A DNA stretch of 64,000 nt from Salisapilia sapeloensis (taxonomy: Eukaryota > Oomycota > Peronosporomycetes > Peronosporales > Salisapiliaceae), in assembly GCA_023334545.1 (NCBI GenBank), contig JAADVB010000034.1, positions 1 through 64,000 on the forward strand. Reading direction: 5' to 3'. A program made the position numbers and the translations under genes. A model generated the notes under the pieces. It had not been told where the DNA came from, did not search any database, and was given only the letters and a program-made list of their open reading frames with translations. Of this stretch, positions 10,078 through 20,725 are shown one piece after another. How positions within the stretch are numbered: position 1 is the stretch's first letter; each line of letters begins with the position of its first letter.

Positions 10078-13000
10078 TTACTTGGAATCCCGCATGATAT
10101 GACGCAAATCGACACCCAAGACTTCGGTCGCATGCAGCTGCATCTGCGCCATCGCACGACAAGCACACACTTCCTCCACTTCCGGCAAGAACCGACAGCA
10201 AGTAGCCGCTCGATCGAAGTGACCAAACGCTTCGTTCGTACGTCCCTGCGCAAAGAGTACTTGCGCAATGTCCAAATGCGCCGAGCTGCACCTCTCATCG
10301 ATCACCAGAGCCTGATGGAAGTGAGCAATCGCACGCAACGGATCGTTCGTCGCAACGTACACTCTTCCTGCATTTAAAAACGGTAGCGGACACTTGGGCG
10401 ACAGTTCCAAGGACGTCCAAAAGTGACGCATCGCTTCGGCATAGTTAGCTTGATCCACCAGTACTTCTCCATAGAACAAGTGGACTTCCGGAGACTCTGG
10501 GAACAGTTTGGCTGCAGTGTCAAATACGTCTCTCGCCTGGAAAGTTGATCCGCTCTTGTACAATGCCATGCCGTACGAGACGTGGGTCACTGGCAACGCA
10601 TCGGATCGCGCGATGGCACGACGTAGACACTCCACAGCCTGTTGGTAGTCTGCTGTCAAGAGATGCATCTGGCCCATATGCAGGTAGATGTCTGCATCAT
10701 TAGCATCGACATCTGCTGCTGCATCAAAGCAGGCAGTCGCCTCTTCGATCGCACCGAGTTCCGATAGGAAACCTCCTTTCTTCACTAGCGCGTTCACCGA
10801 TTGTGGCTTGAGAGTCAAACTTTCTTCTATCGTTGCAAGAGCCGTATCGACGTCTCCGGCAACGTATTGGTAGGATGCAAGCATATTCATTGCCATAGCC
10901 TTTTCATCGTTCTCAAGCTCCATGTCAGCTACGAGAATGATATCCTTTTGAGCTTCTTCATACTGTCGTTTACGCTGGAAGTGAATGGCACGTAGCAATA
11001 GATCATGAGGACTTAGTTCAGACGCGTCTGTCTCTGTCAGTTTCGATATGTTCGACGGCAGACTGACAGCATGCTCTGCGTCATGCTCAAACGAGTCAAA
11101 GTAGCTGTCCACGAGCCACTGCGACGGTAGTGTATGCTGCTTTTCCATACCAGCAAAAATATCTTTTGCAGCGTCTCGACCAACGACTCGAGAGACGCGA
11201 TCGATGGTTTCGGCCATGTCAGGCGACCGAGATCCGTCCAATATGAAGGCTGTGACGTAGTCCTGCATCGCTTGCTTCGATGTGTTCTCCTTCTCTTCCA
11301 CTTTCGCAAGACAAGAGTAGGCGCCACTGCTGAATTTATCCACTTGCAGCGCTGCCTTTGCGACTGCCTTGCACGAATCATAGTCACCTAAGGCGAAGAA
11401 GCATCGGGCTCGACCGACGAGCACCTTGCTCATTTCGTGGTGGAAGACAGGTAATTGTGGGAACGCGTTGGCATACGCTTCTAGTGCCGCGTTGTATCGA
11501 CCCATTCGAAGTTTCCGGTCACCGTCTTCTGCAGCGTCGTGCACTGCCGCGATCTCATCCATGTATTCTTCATCTGTCGCAACAGCTCTAGTGAGGAAGT
11601 GCGTGGTCGCGTACAAATGCTCGACAGCATCTTCTCGTGTCTGGACAAATTTCTCTTGTTCCTCTTCACTCATAGCATCACAGAGCGCCTGGAACTGCAT
11701 CTGACTCACCTCTTCTTCTCCCAAGACATTCCACACAGCCTCTGCAACCGCCTGGATGAACGACTTGAGCTGCAACGTACTCAGCTTCTCTCTCGCTGTT
11801 GTCGCTGTGCGTGGAATGTAGTTCAGAGAGTACACGACAGAAGGGTACATACATCCCCACTCTCCATTCTTTTCCTCTTCCTTTGCTTCCTCCACTTCTT
11901 CAAATGCCCATGGAGAACGCTCTTGCACTGCAGTGTAGCATGCGTCCTTCAGACGTTGAGCGACTTCCAACGTGTGCTCCTGACTCCAATCAGGCACTTC
12001 CACGAAGCGTGGAGGGGTGTACAAGGCATCCCACATTTCATTGATCTGACGCACGCTTTCCTTGCAATCTCGATCTTTCTTCTCTTCCACCCACTTGTGC
12101 ACACTCATGGCCATTGCACCTTCGCTCAGGCCTTTGCGATTGTAGACAAGGTCGGAGCACACTTCGATCACGTCTTGATAAAGAGATCCGCACTGCGTCT
12201 TGACGTTGGAAAGCGAGAGTTTACCTTGAAGTGTCGACGGAAAACCGAACGGCGCGAGGACGAACGAGACCATGCGGAAGATGGCACGAGAAGAGTCTAA
12301 AAAGACACTTTTGGAAACAGGGCTGGGCATGTCGAAGAAGCGCTGCCCTTCGACTTCGTACACGACTTGGTTTTCCTCATCGTCATCCGATTCTTCGTCC
12401 TTGTCTTCTTTGGAGCGACCAGCGAGGAATTGGTCGTATGCTTGAATCAGCTTCTCAGAGTCGTACAATGTACTTTTGCATTCTACGTGCTGAGGAGAGA
12501 TGTCGATGTTGCCATCGTCGTTCACAAACGTCAGGTCGCTCGCGAGAGAAAAATTAGACGCGAGAGATGTCGGGAGGGACGTGAGCAATGACAAGGAGAG
12601 AGGAGATACACAAAATGAAACCGAGTCATGTCCTAGAACGGATAGCTGGGTAGCAACAAGAGCCGCTTCAGCGGCATCATCCGAGAAAGTTACGGCTGGA
12701 CTGTCGAATTTGACCCCGATCTTGTCGACTAGTTGCTGCAGATCGTCTGGAGATACCATTGTGTCCCTTAATTCTGCCTCTTCGTCTTCATCATTGAAGA
12801 GCGCTTGGAATGGAAGATTCTGTGCGCCTGGAAGGTGGCCGATAAGCTCTTGGGATTCAGCCATACCAGCAAACACTTCCGAAGGTCGACAGTCAATGAC
12901 TTGAGTGTCTTCATCTTGAACCTGAAGCTCGATGGCACTGTCTAGTACAGTTGTCACTTTATGGGTAGATGAAAGCAGCTCCTTGGAGCAATTTAAAGCA

Positions 13001-13337
13001 TCGTGAAGAAACTCGGATGCACTGCAGTCGGCACTGCGTAGCTAATACGCATCACTGTTATTCGTATCATTCACCTCATGGCAATCGTATATAGAGAGTA
13101 TACCTGTAAGGATGGATTTTCAATGCCCTCATTGATCAAAGCCCAGTGCATATACGTTGCAACGGCGAGCTGCTGTCTGCGATCACAAATGCCATATACG
13201 TGTAGCAACTGATTCGCATCAACATCTCCGGAGAACTGGACATTGAGTCTCGTAGCTGCTTTCGTAATGCAAGTCCGGACGTTGGATTGATCTCCATCAG
13301 CGATCGCAACGGACAAGTCTCGCTTATGCTCGATCAT
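10078..13337 (-). CDS. Rhodanese-like domain plus Tom70-like TPR protein
   Basis: Two exons, complement(10078..13041, 13104..13337), with a 62-bp phase-0 intron give 1065 residues. The long frame alone begins with GTG, which shows that the first exon (ATG at 13337) is needed. Residues about 107-240 resemble the second rhodanese domain of mercaptopyruvate sulfurtransferase: VIDCRPSEVFAG, LIGHLPGAQNLPF, then VTFSDDAAEAAL where the active-site Cys loop should be, so catalytic activity is unlikely. An acidic linker and helical regions follow. The C-terminal half is a TPR array; segments such as ADIYLHMGQMHLLTADYQQA and VHLFYGEVLVDQANYAEA match the C-terminal TPR pattern of Tom70. No N-terminal membrane anchor is seen, unlike Tom70. 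Role inferred: a co-chaperone or import-related scaffold; uncertain. Divergent from TRAPPC1 with 187 bp between starts. Confidence 0.72.
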
Positions 13338-13524
13338 CTCGTTTCTGATTCCGGTCGATAGCCTCGAGCTCCTTTTTATCGATTGGGTTAGCGCTCAAGG
13401 TCTTCAGAGAAGGTTTTACTATGGGTATTTTCATCCAATCAAAAACGTCGATAGGACAATCTATCTCGACAACTAATTCGCAAACAGGTCCAGAGAGACT
13501 TGGAACGCACTTGCTACCTTCTTC

Positions 13525-14028
13525 ATGATTTACTCGTTCTACATTTTTACTGGAAGTGGTGCCTGTTTGTATGAAAAGCGATGGGGGAATCGTTCTAACC
13601 GAGCGGATGGATCGCAAGAAGATGCTACGGAGGAAAAACGACTACTATTTGGTCTGCTCTTCTCTTTAAAGGAGTTTGTGACAAAGATCCAGCCGCGAGA
13701 GACCATGCCTTCTTCTTCATATCCGTTTAATCCGGATGCCTCTGACGCGGATCGTAATAGTTCGGCTTCGACAGGACTGCAGAGGTTTCAGACTGACGCG
13801 TATACGTGCCATCACTTCGAAGCGCCAACTGGATTACGCTTTGTTCTGATCACAGATAATCTTGCTGGTGATTTGAGCACCGTATTGAAGCACATATACT
13901 CACAAATTTATGTCGAGACAGTCGTGAACAATCCGTTGGGGGAAGTGAAGAGCAATAAGCCGATTGAAAACGAACGCTTTGAATCACAGTTGCAACGTTA
14001 CATCCAAGGGTTGGCATGTGCCAAATAA
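13525..14028 (+). CDS. TRAPPC1: TRAPP complex subunit 1 (Bet5)
   Basis: A single-exon gene of 167 residues. Bet5/TRAPPC1 is a core subunit of the TRAPP complexes, which act as exchange factors for Rab1/Ypt1 in ER-Golgi traffic. The longin fold is visible from the start: MIYSFYIFTGSGACLY, LLFGLLFSLKEFVTKI, then the hallmark central strand-helix TDAYTCHHFEAPTGLRFVLI and STVLKHIYSQIYVETVVNNP. It closes with FESQLQRYIQGL, as in the family. There is an insertion of about 15 residues (Pro/Asp/Ser-rich) before the central strand. Length is a little above the human protein (145). An AATAAA at 14032 lies just after the stop. It converges on the TKL kinase, whose stop is 46 bp away. Confidence 0.92.
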   Translation: MIYSFYIFTGSGACLYEKRWGNRSNRADGSQEDATEEKRLLFGLLFSLKEFVTKIQPRETMPSSSYPFNPDASDADRNSSASTGLQRFQTDAYTCHHFEAPTGLRFVLITDNLAGDLSTVLKHIYSQIYVETVVNNPLGEVKSNKPIENERFESQLQRYIQGLACAK

Positions 14029-14074
14029 GCTAATAAAGTCAATCGAGATGCGTTTCATGTATTCTTATATGTGT

Positions 14075-16947
14075 TTACATTGTATTGGTGGGAATCAAAG
14101 CCGCAAAAGCTTCCAGTCTTGACGCAACAAAGGAAGCGGATGGCCGCTTGGTAGCATCCTGCGACCAACAGTCTTGGATCAAGTCTCTTATCATCTGTGG
14201 AGTATAACCAATAAAATAGGATTCGAAGAGAGTTTATACGGCCTTCTTACTGGCGGGGTTGATCGGGTAAAAGATGGTCGCTTTCGATGTTGAAGGACGA
14301 TTATGGGAATCATTGCAGGGCTCACACCACTGAATGGAGACGAGCACTCGCTAATCTCCCACAATATCACGCCAAGGCTATAAATGTCAGCAGCTACTGT
14401 ATACGCTTGACTTTGCATCACTTCACTGTGAAAGGTAACTTGTTGAGCTATCGTTTGTGTACAAAACAAAGAAATACGTACGGTGCCATCCATTGTAATG
14501 TACCGCGACAACCTGTCATAAAACCCGGCCCAAGTGATGCTGCTTTTCGCGAGATGCCGAAGTCTGTATAGAATATCGGCTTAAGCTGCGGGTAAGTAAA
14601 GTCACCGAATAGTAGAAGAAATACCTGCTAGTTTGACTCTTCCTTCGCTTGTAACCAAGAGGTTCCTTTGACGAATAAGTGTGTATACAGAATATGATCA
14701 CGTGCAGAAACACTTACAGTGATTTCAAGTCTCTGACAAAATGGAAAGTAGTAGATTAGATTGGTATTGGTAAATGAATGAACTGTTCGTTGCACCTATG
14801 GATGATATTGAAAGAATGCAAGAAAGCTAGTCCTTGAGCAGCATCGAGCTGTAGTTTCAACCGGAAGTATGAGTCAAAGCTCGCTGATACATTTAGTATG
14901 TGACACTAACCATCATTTTTGCTCGCAGTGTCCAAGAAGTAGATATAGATGCAAGCCGTTGATCGGCTTGATGTGCATTTTGAATCAAATCGCTGTGATC
15001 AGTATGTTAGACGTACTATGGTGCAAATTTTCGTGAATCTGAGTAATGCTTACAAGAGGGAGTATGGGAGATACTCCAAAGCTATCGCCATTGGCTCCAT
15101 GCAAATCCCAAAGAAGAGAACTAGGGATGGATGCGACCCGAGCGAAGTATGCATTGTTACCTCATTCACAAATTCTCGTTCCGCAGTAGTATTGCCTTGA
15201 CTCATGAATCTACGTGGATAAAATTAAGTTGTATGTCTGCTATAGTCGATATACTGTCAAACGAACGTCTTTAGCGCAATGTCTGTTCCTCTCCACTTAG
15301 CTTTATACACTTGGCAGCTACGTACAAGGCTGTTGAGTTACGTATTAAAATGCAATAAGTCGGAATAAGGATTCCACCTCGTGCCAGCACCTACACATTG
15401 CTCTACAGCAAACTCCTTTTGACATATGGAAGCTGTTGTTAAACTATTCTATCCTCATTTAGGCGATATTTGCATACCGATTTCGACATTTGTCGGATAT
15501 TTCTAGTCTTCAACAAGTTTTTCAGCTGGATGCTTTCAGCCGGTAGCTGACATACAGACTTTTGTAAAGTCTTGTTAATTGCGTCCGTGCTAGGATGAAC
15601 AGGTGCAGCAATTAACCCATAAGCACGGTCGATGAGGCCATTTGCATTTGTGCCATGGGAAAGCTCTTGCTGCAGACTGTTTAAGTCGAGCAAGTCAACG
15701 TTTATTGGCTTTACAGAGGTTAGCTCCTCTGTTGCCTCTACAGTATGAAAGCTAGGTCAGGGAGCTATAAATTCAAGTACAGCTTTGACGAACCGATAAT
15801 GAAGAGACATAATGGCATCGATACTGGTAGTTTAGCTACCAGATCATTCACATCCTGTTCCAGCATATATTCGATTATTATCAATGCTGTCTACACTTGA
15901 GTATATGACTCCTACCTTGTCAGTTTTGATAAAGACCCCGGTATCCGAACTACGAATTGCAAATTGCCTTAAAATCATTTACTCTGATCCTGTGAATACT
16001 TTTATACCTATGAAACTCCTGAAGCGTGATCTCTTTTGGTATCTCTCGAAATATTATTTTGGCTTTGCTTCGGAGTATCGATATACTCATGGTCTTCCGA
16101 TCAATTCGCAAGCGCGCTTGCTCATCTTTCCACTTGAGTATGACGACCAAAGCATCTATTCCGCTATTAAGATTTCAAAGTGCATCGGTATCAATTGTAG
16201 ATTACCACTGTGATTTATCGTATAATAATTGGGTGCGGATGGCGTGAGTTGCTGAGAAGGATTCTCCTGATCTAGTGCCGAAGGAAGCGACTTCTGCATT
16301 GCACTTGCCATATCTTCCAAAAAATCCGTTAAATTGTAAGGTGGAGACCACCCATCTTCCAGCCAAGGCACATGGAGATGCCCGTTATATTGTAAAATAT
16401 CTGGAAGATGCTATGGAAACAAAGTACATTGGCGACTAGGTAGTAAAATACGACGAGTAAGCTTACTTCAAACCCAGAAGTACATGATAGCATAGGTTCT
16501 GCAATTGGAAACTCGTTCGGAAGTCGTATAGCAACTTCCACAGCGTGAGTGGTAGAGTACGCACTTGATAAACTCTACTTTATAAATGCAATGAGCAAGA
16601 ATGATAGAAATGCTTTCAGATGAGTGACAAGTACTCGCGCGCTGGAAAACTTTATTTGCATCGCAACGGCACGCCTTCCATGCATCTCACCTCTTACACA
16701 ACCAATTCTATACCATATACACCACACATGAGCTATTCATATAAATCGTAAAGCTCAAGTGGAGAATGACTTTTGGATGCGCAAGTGAGCGTTGTGCTTT
16801 GCATAGTCCATAGCATTTTGAAGTTCTTGTTGAAGTCTCTATGCATATACTTCGTTCAAAACACTTTAAATGTGCTAGTTGTATTTGATTAGATCACACC
16901 TTGTCTAGGAAGGAGAGAGATCGTGGTCCACTTCCAGAGCTCATCAT
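14075..16947 (-). CDS. TKL-type protein kinase, intron-rich, UEV-like N terminus
   Basis: No single frame exceeds about 100 codons, but removing small GT-AG introns yields a complete kinase. From the C terminus back: MIRDLIQDCWSQDATKRP, DIYSLGVILWEI, GTLQWMAPEVM (split by an intron), ADFGISRKAASLGPG, HRDLKSLNLLV (split twice), and TAEREFVNE, which supplies the C-helix Glu. The glycine loop and VIAK-type lysine read GAGTSCQVYKAKWRGTDIAL. It ends at 14075. The kinase part spans about 14075-15420 and has at least eight introns of 50-70 bp. Upstream exons join in frame through 15440-16200. They lead to a segment resembling an inactive ubiquitin-conjugating (UEV) fold: VEVAIRLPNEFPIAEPML and YNGHLHVPWLEDGWSPP. 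A start is proposed at 16947 (MMSSGSGPRS). The kinase is secure. The single-gene link to the UEV-like part and the donor after exon 2 are tentative; two adjacent genes remain possible. Confidence 0.65.
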
Positions 16948-17022
16948 GAAATGGCACGAACGACCTTTCAGAGTGCGTTGTTGAAGTATAAATATGGCTA
17001 TAATTTAAATAACTTTGGATGC

Positions 17023-18313
17023 ATGTCAATAAGAACAAATGTGGCGAAGAGTGACGCAGCGAAGTTTTGCTTGGCGAAGGACCACTACGCATGCACTACA
17101 GCCTCGTGTAAATGTGTCCAGCAGCTGGAAGCGTCTTTCTGTATGCGCCGCCTCCGGACTCGTGCTAACTAGCGCCGGATATGAGCATTATCGTATGATT
17201 TTCTTCTAGAACAAGCGTGCATTTGCCATCACGGATTCATTTGGCATTCAATAGATCGACCAGCTTTCGCAGAAGATAAATATTCGGCAGGTGTGCCCAC
17301 ATCCAAAGTATTGACGCGGAATTTCATCGCCGACGCAGTTGAAAAAGCTTTTCCAGCGGTCGTGAACATATCTATCGACTCGGGATTCACCGGCAGCAAT
17401 GGCTCTGGATTCGTCCTATCTAGCGATGGTAAGGTTGTAACGAATGCACATGTTGTTGCACGATGTAACCGGTACTCGAAAGTACAAGTAAGAAATTGAA
17501 GACTTAAAGCAGTCACATCAATGCCTCAAGTTCATATTTCGTTCATAGGTAAGCTTTCCAGACGGACGCAAGTATCAAGCTCGAATCCATAGCTTTGACA
17601 AGCTTTCGGATATTGCAATTCTAGAGATTGTGGGGGAGCCAGGTGAAACATTCCCTACAGTAGCACTCGGTTCTTCGTCGAGTCTTCGTCCTGGTGAATG
17701 GGTCTGTGCCCTCGGATCTCCCTACTCTTTACAAAACAGTGTCAGCGCAGGAATTATCAGCGCTGTAGCTCGACATAGCAGCGAGCTAGGTTACCATTTG
17801 AAGCATGGTGAATTCATCCAGACGGATGCTGCTATCAATGCTGGTAATTCAGGAGGCCCGCTCTTGGATCTGGATGGAAAAATCGTCGGGATCAACACCA
17901 TGAAGGTCGATGGTGGTCACGGTATTTCCTTTGCGATTCCGATCGATACAGCATCCCAAGTCATCGATCAATTGTTGAAAGACAAGAAAGTGACAAGAGC
18001 GTATATCGGGATGCAGATGATCAATCTGAACACTGCTGGGTTGAGGGAACTCGCAAAATCGTACCCTGATCTAAAGGATGGAGTTGTGGTAAAGTCCGTC
18101 GCGCCTGGTTCACCAGCTCACAAAGCAGGACTAGTGTCTGGAGATGTGATTGTAGAGTTTGATGGGAAGCCAGTGAAAAACACCAAGGATATCTTGAGAG
18201 CCGTTGGATATACTGTCGATCGCAGTATCGATGTAAAGATACGCCGCAAAGATGTCGGATTGAAGACATTGAGCGTAACGACCATCCCCTTGCCAACTTC
18301 ACTCGGTCAATAA
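17023..18313 (+). CDS. HtrA/DegP-family serine protease (HtrA2-like)
   Basis: Three exons, join(17023..17161, 17210..17487, 17549..18313), with introns of 48 and 61 bp give 393 residues. The trypsin-like domain starts at [18 protein letters not shown], typical of mitochondrial HtrA2. The catalytic triad is seen as TNAHVV (His), [11 protein letters not shown] (Asp) and [17 protein letters not shown] (Ser). A single PDZ domain follows ([30 protein letters not shown]). The N terminus is rich in Lys, Arg and Ser with a Cys-rich stretch and could be a mitochondrial presequence. Alternative in-frame starts are 16951 and 17143; 16951 would begin 4 bp from the proposed divergent kinase start, so I favour 17023. 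Likely role: quality-control protease of the mitochondrial intermembrane space. AATAAA overlaps the stop codon. Confidence 0.88.
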
Positions 18314-18494
18314 ACACAATAAAACGTAGATCAGGTCTATCTCGTAAATATTGCATTTAGAAGTGCTAAGTTTATATAGTTAGACTTTTGCAACTGCTAG
18401 TATGTGAATTAAAAAACATAGATAGCTCTTATACGAATTAAATATAAAAGATGGCTAGTTCTTGTTGCTATCTTTGACGCGAAGAGAAAGAAAA

Positions 18495-19631
18495 ATGAGT
18501 TCGAATCCGAAGACACCGCCGAGTTTCAAGCCGTTGATGCCCTTTGTTCGTCGAGCAGAGGAGCTAGACCGTGATGAATCTCGCCCTGAGTCCAAGCTAA
18601 TCGCCTATTTCTGTCGACAATACGCAATGGAGATGGGTATCAAGCTCCGTGAGAACGATTCATCGAACGAAGCGACGGAGTATCTACTATCGCTCATGGA
18701 TCGTCTCGAAAGTGACAAGTCCAAGCTACCGGAAGTTACTCAAGAAGAAGGGAGAGTATGTAGTCAGAATCGTCAAAGACAAACATCCGATGCCGATGCT
18801 AATCAGCACTGGACTAGGAAATCTGCGAGGACTTTGCATTGGAAATATTCACCAAAGCGGATAACGAAGACCGAGCTGGCAATGCAGACAAGTATACTCC
18901 TTAATGCCTATCCACTTGTACGCATACTGACATGTATACATATAACTACTAGAAACACCGCTCGAACGTTTTACGCTGCCGGCACGTTCTTTGACATTTT
19001 AACCCAGTTCGGAGAAGTCAAGGAAGAACTAGCTGAAAAGCGTCGCTACTGCAAGTTCAAAGCTGCGACGATTCTAAAGGCTATTAAAGAAGGCCGGGCT
19101 CCTGAGCCTGGTCCACCAGAGAACACCACGATCCCTGATGATGATACGTCGTCAGTTGCTCCATCCACTGCTCCATCCGAAGCGCCACAAAACCCAAAGA
19201 CGGAGTTTCCATCATTCACGCAGCCAGCGTCTATTCCTCAGGCTCCGACCGTCACGCCAGTGGCCCAAGACCATTCGTCTGGGTTTAGCCAACCGTCGCC
19301 ACCAGCTCAGTCGAGTCAACCAGCACCCACATACAGTCCTCCGCCGTCTGCACCAGTGCAACCCCCATCACCACCACCGGCGCCTCAACCACCGAGCCCG
19401 CCTCAACCACCGAGCCCGCCGCAACAAATGAGTCCACCGCAGCCGAGGCGAGGCGGCGTCCCTCAAGGACAGATGAATGATGCGATGGAGTACGCTCGTT
19501 TCGCTATTGCAGCTTTAAAGGTATGCATATCAGATATGATGTAGAAGAGCAAGTACTAATGACTGCTGTAGGTGAAAGATACAAATTTGGCCGCCGAGCG
19601 TCTGGAGAAGGCATTGCAATGCATTCGATAA
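18495..19631 (+). CDS. VTA1: Vta1/LIP5, ESCRT-associated Vps4 activator
   Basis: Four exons, join(18495..18755, 18818..18891, 18953..19520, 19572..19631), with introns of 62, 61 and 51 bp give 320 residues. Vta1 stimulates the Vps4 ATPase that disassembles ESCRT-III in multivesicular-body sorting. The N-terminal tandem-MIT-like domain is visible: FKPLMPFVRRAEELDRDE, ESKLIAYFCRQYAMEMGI, EICEDFALEIFTKADNEDRA and TARTFYAAGTFFDILTQFGE. A Pro/Gln/Ser-rich linker (about residues 165-285, with PPSP repeats) follows. The short C-terminal dimerisation/Vps4-binding segment is MEYARFAIAALK plus exon 4, VKDTNLAAERLEKALQCIR. The last exon is only 20 codons including the stop and would be missed by a simple frame scan. 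Length matches the human protein (307). Confidence 0.93.
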
Positions 19632-19664
19632 ACCCATTTTCTATCATCTATCCAAACCTAAAGT

Positions 19665-20573
19665 TCAGGATTCCACTTCTTCTTTGCTTTTAACATTTTT
19701 CCGATTCGGAAGCGTAGCTAAGGTCGCTTCCTTCCAATCCTTCGTTTCACTGTATCGAACGAGAATTTCAAAGACTACATCGGCGTTAGTATAGAAGTAT
19801 AGTGAGAGGTGAGAGAGGTAGCATACCATGGTTTACAGTCAGGACACGAGTGGCACTGCCCATGTCGATGTGACTGTCCAACGGCAGGCGTGCGGTCTGG
19901 ATACCTTGCTCCATCGCTTTCTTCCACGTAGATCCCTTAAGCCGATTGCGATCAACGATGCCACCGATGATGTATACTTTGTCCTTTTCGAGGGTAGTTA
20001 TAGTGTTCGGAGAGTCTGCGGTCAGGTAGACGAGTGACTCGTGCTTGAAGACATCCATGTAGCACTCGGACATGGCTGCGAACTATTTCATGGAGAAATT
20101 AGTACTTTATATGTGTAACAAAGGATTTTACGAGAGCATACAGCTTGCCATTGATCAAATCCACTGATCTTTTCCAGGTTCTGCTTCGTATCTCCACGCA
20201 ACGACGTGATGTACGCTTTCGCGGGAGCTTTGCTACGGCGATTGACACCATACGAAAACATGATCTGTTGCGACAGACTCTTCTTCTCACGTTCTTTCAT
20301 CTCTTCTTCGAATCCACAGTCAATGACGATACTAGTTCCTTCCTCCGTTGCCATGAGAAAGGATTCACGCTTGGCAATCTGACGCTCTTTACGACGCTGG
20401 ACCGCTTCGTCGCTCATATCGAGCTCGACTGGCGCTCTCTTTGGTGCATCTGCCTTTTGCTTCTTCTTCTTCTCCTCCTTCTTCTTTGCAAACAGCAACT
20501 TACGCTTTTCACGACGTTGGTCACGCTTCGAGAGCGTCGCTACTGCTTCGACCTCCTCTTCCTTGTCCGCCAT
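19665..20573 (-). CDS. TRM10: tRNA (guanine-9) N1-methyltransferase
   Basis: Three exons, complement(19665..19774, 19827..20082, 20142..20573), with introns of 52 and 59 bp give 265 residues. Trm10 is a SPOUT-fold enzyme that methylates N1 of purine 9 in tRNA. The N terminus is a highly basic Lys/Glu-rich helix (about residues 1-70), common for tRNA binding. Catalytic-domain motifs are IVIDCGFEEEM, LSQQIMFSYGVNRRS and SLVYLTADSPNTI. The knot region is VYIIGGIVDRNRLKG, then HIDMGSATRVLTVNHVFEIL (split by intron 2) and the closing ETKDWKEATLATLPNRK. The conserved Asp of the IVDRN motif is present. It converges on VTA1, whose stop is 33 bp away. Confidence 0.93.
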
Positions 20574-20725
20574 CCGCTGCTGTTGTTTGTATCATGAAGT
20601 TGTGTCGTGTCTTTTCAAGATCTATTGATATAGCTTAAAGTATACAGATATGAATGATTTAATCCGAGTTGAAAATTACATATTTCTAGTCGGAACTCGG
20701 TATCAAACTTATTTTAGTCGCCGAC

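Noticed and set aside
13324-13617. Open frame of 97 codons on the minus strand between the TPR gene and TRAPPC1
   Set aside because: It overlaps the TRAPPC1 N terminus antisense, has only a TTG-type start at its upper end, and cannot be joined in frame to the TPR gene. Part of it looks protein-like, but no family is recognised.
14075-15700. Kinase region read as a pseudogene because no frame is long
   Set aside because: Removing GT-AG introns of normal size restores all catalytic motifs, so the interruptions are introns.
15884-16213. 109-codon plus-strand frame
   Set aside because: It is antisense to exons that join in frame with the TKL kinase gene and has no recognised motif.
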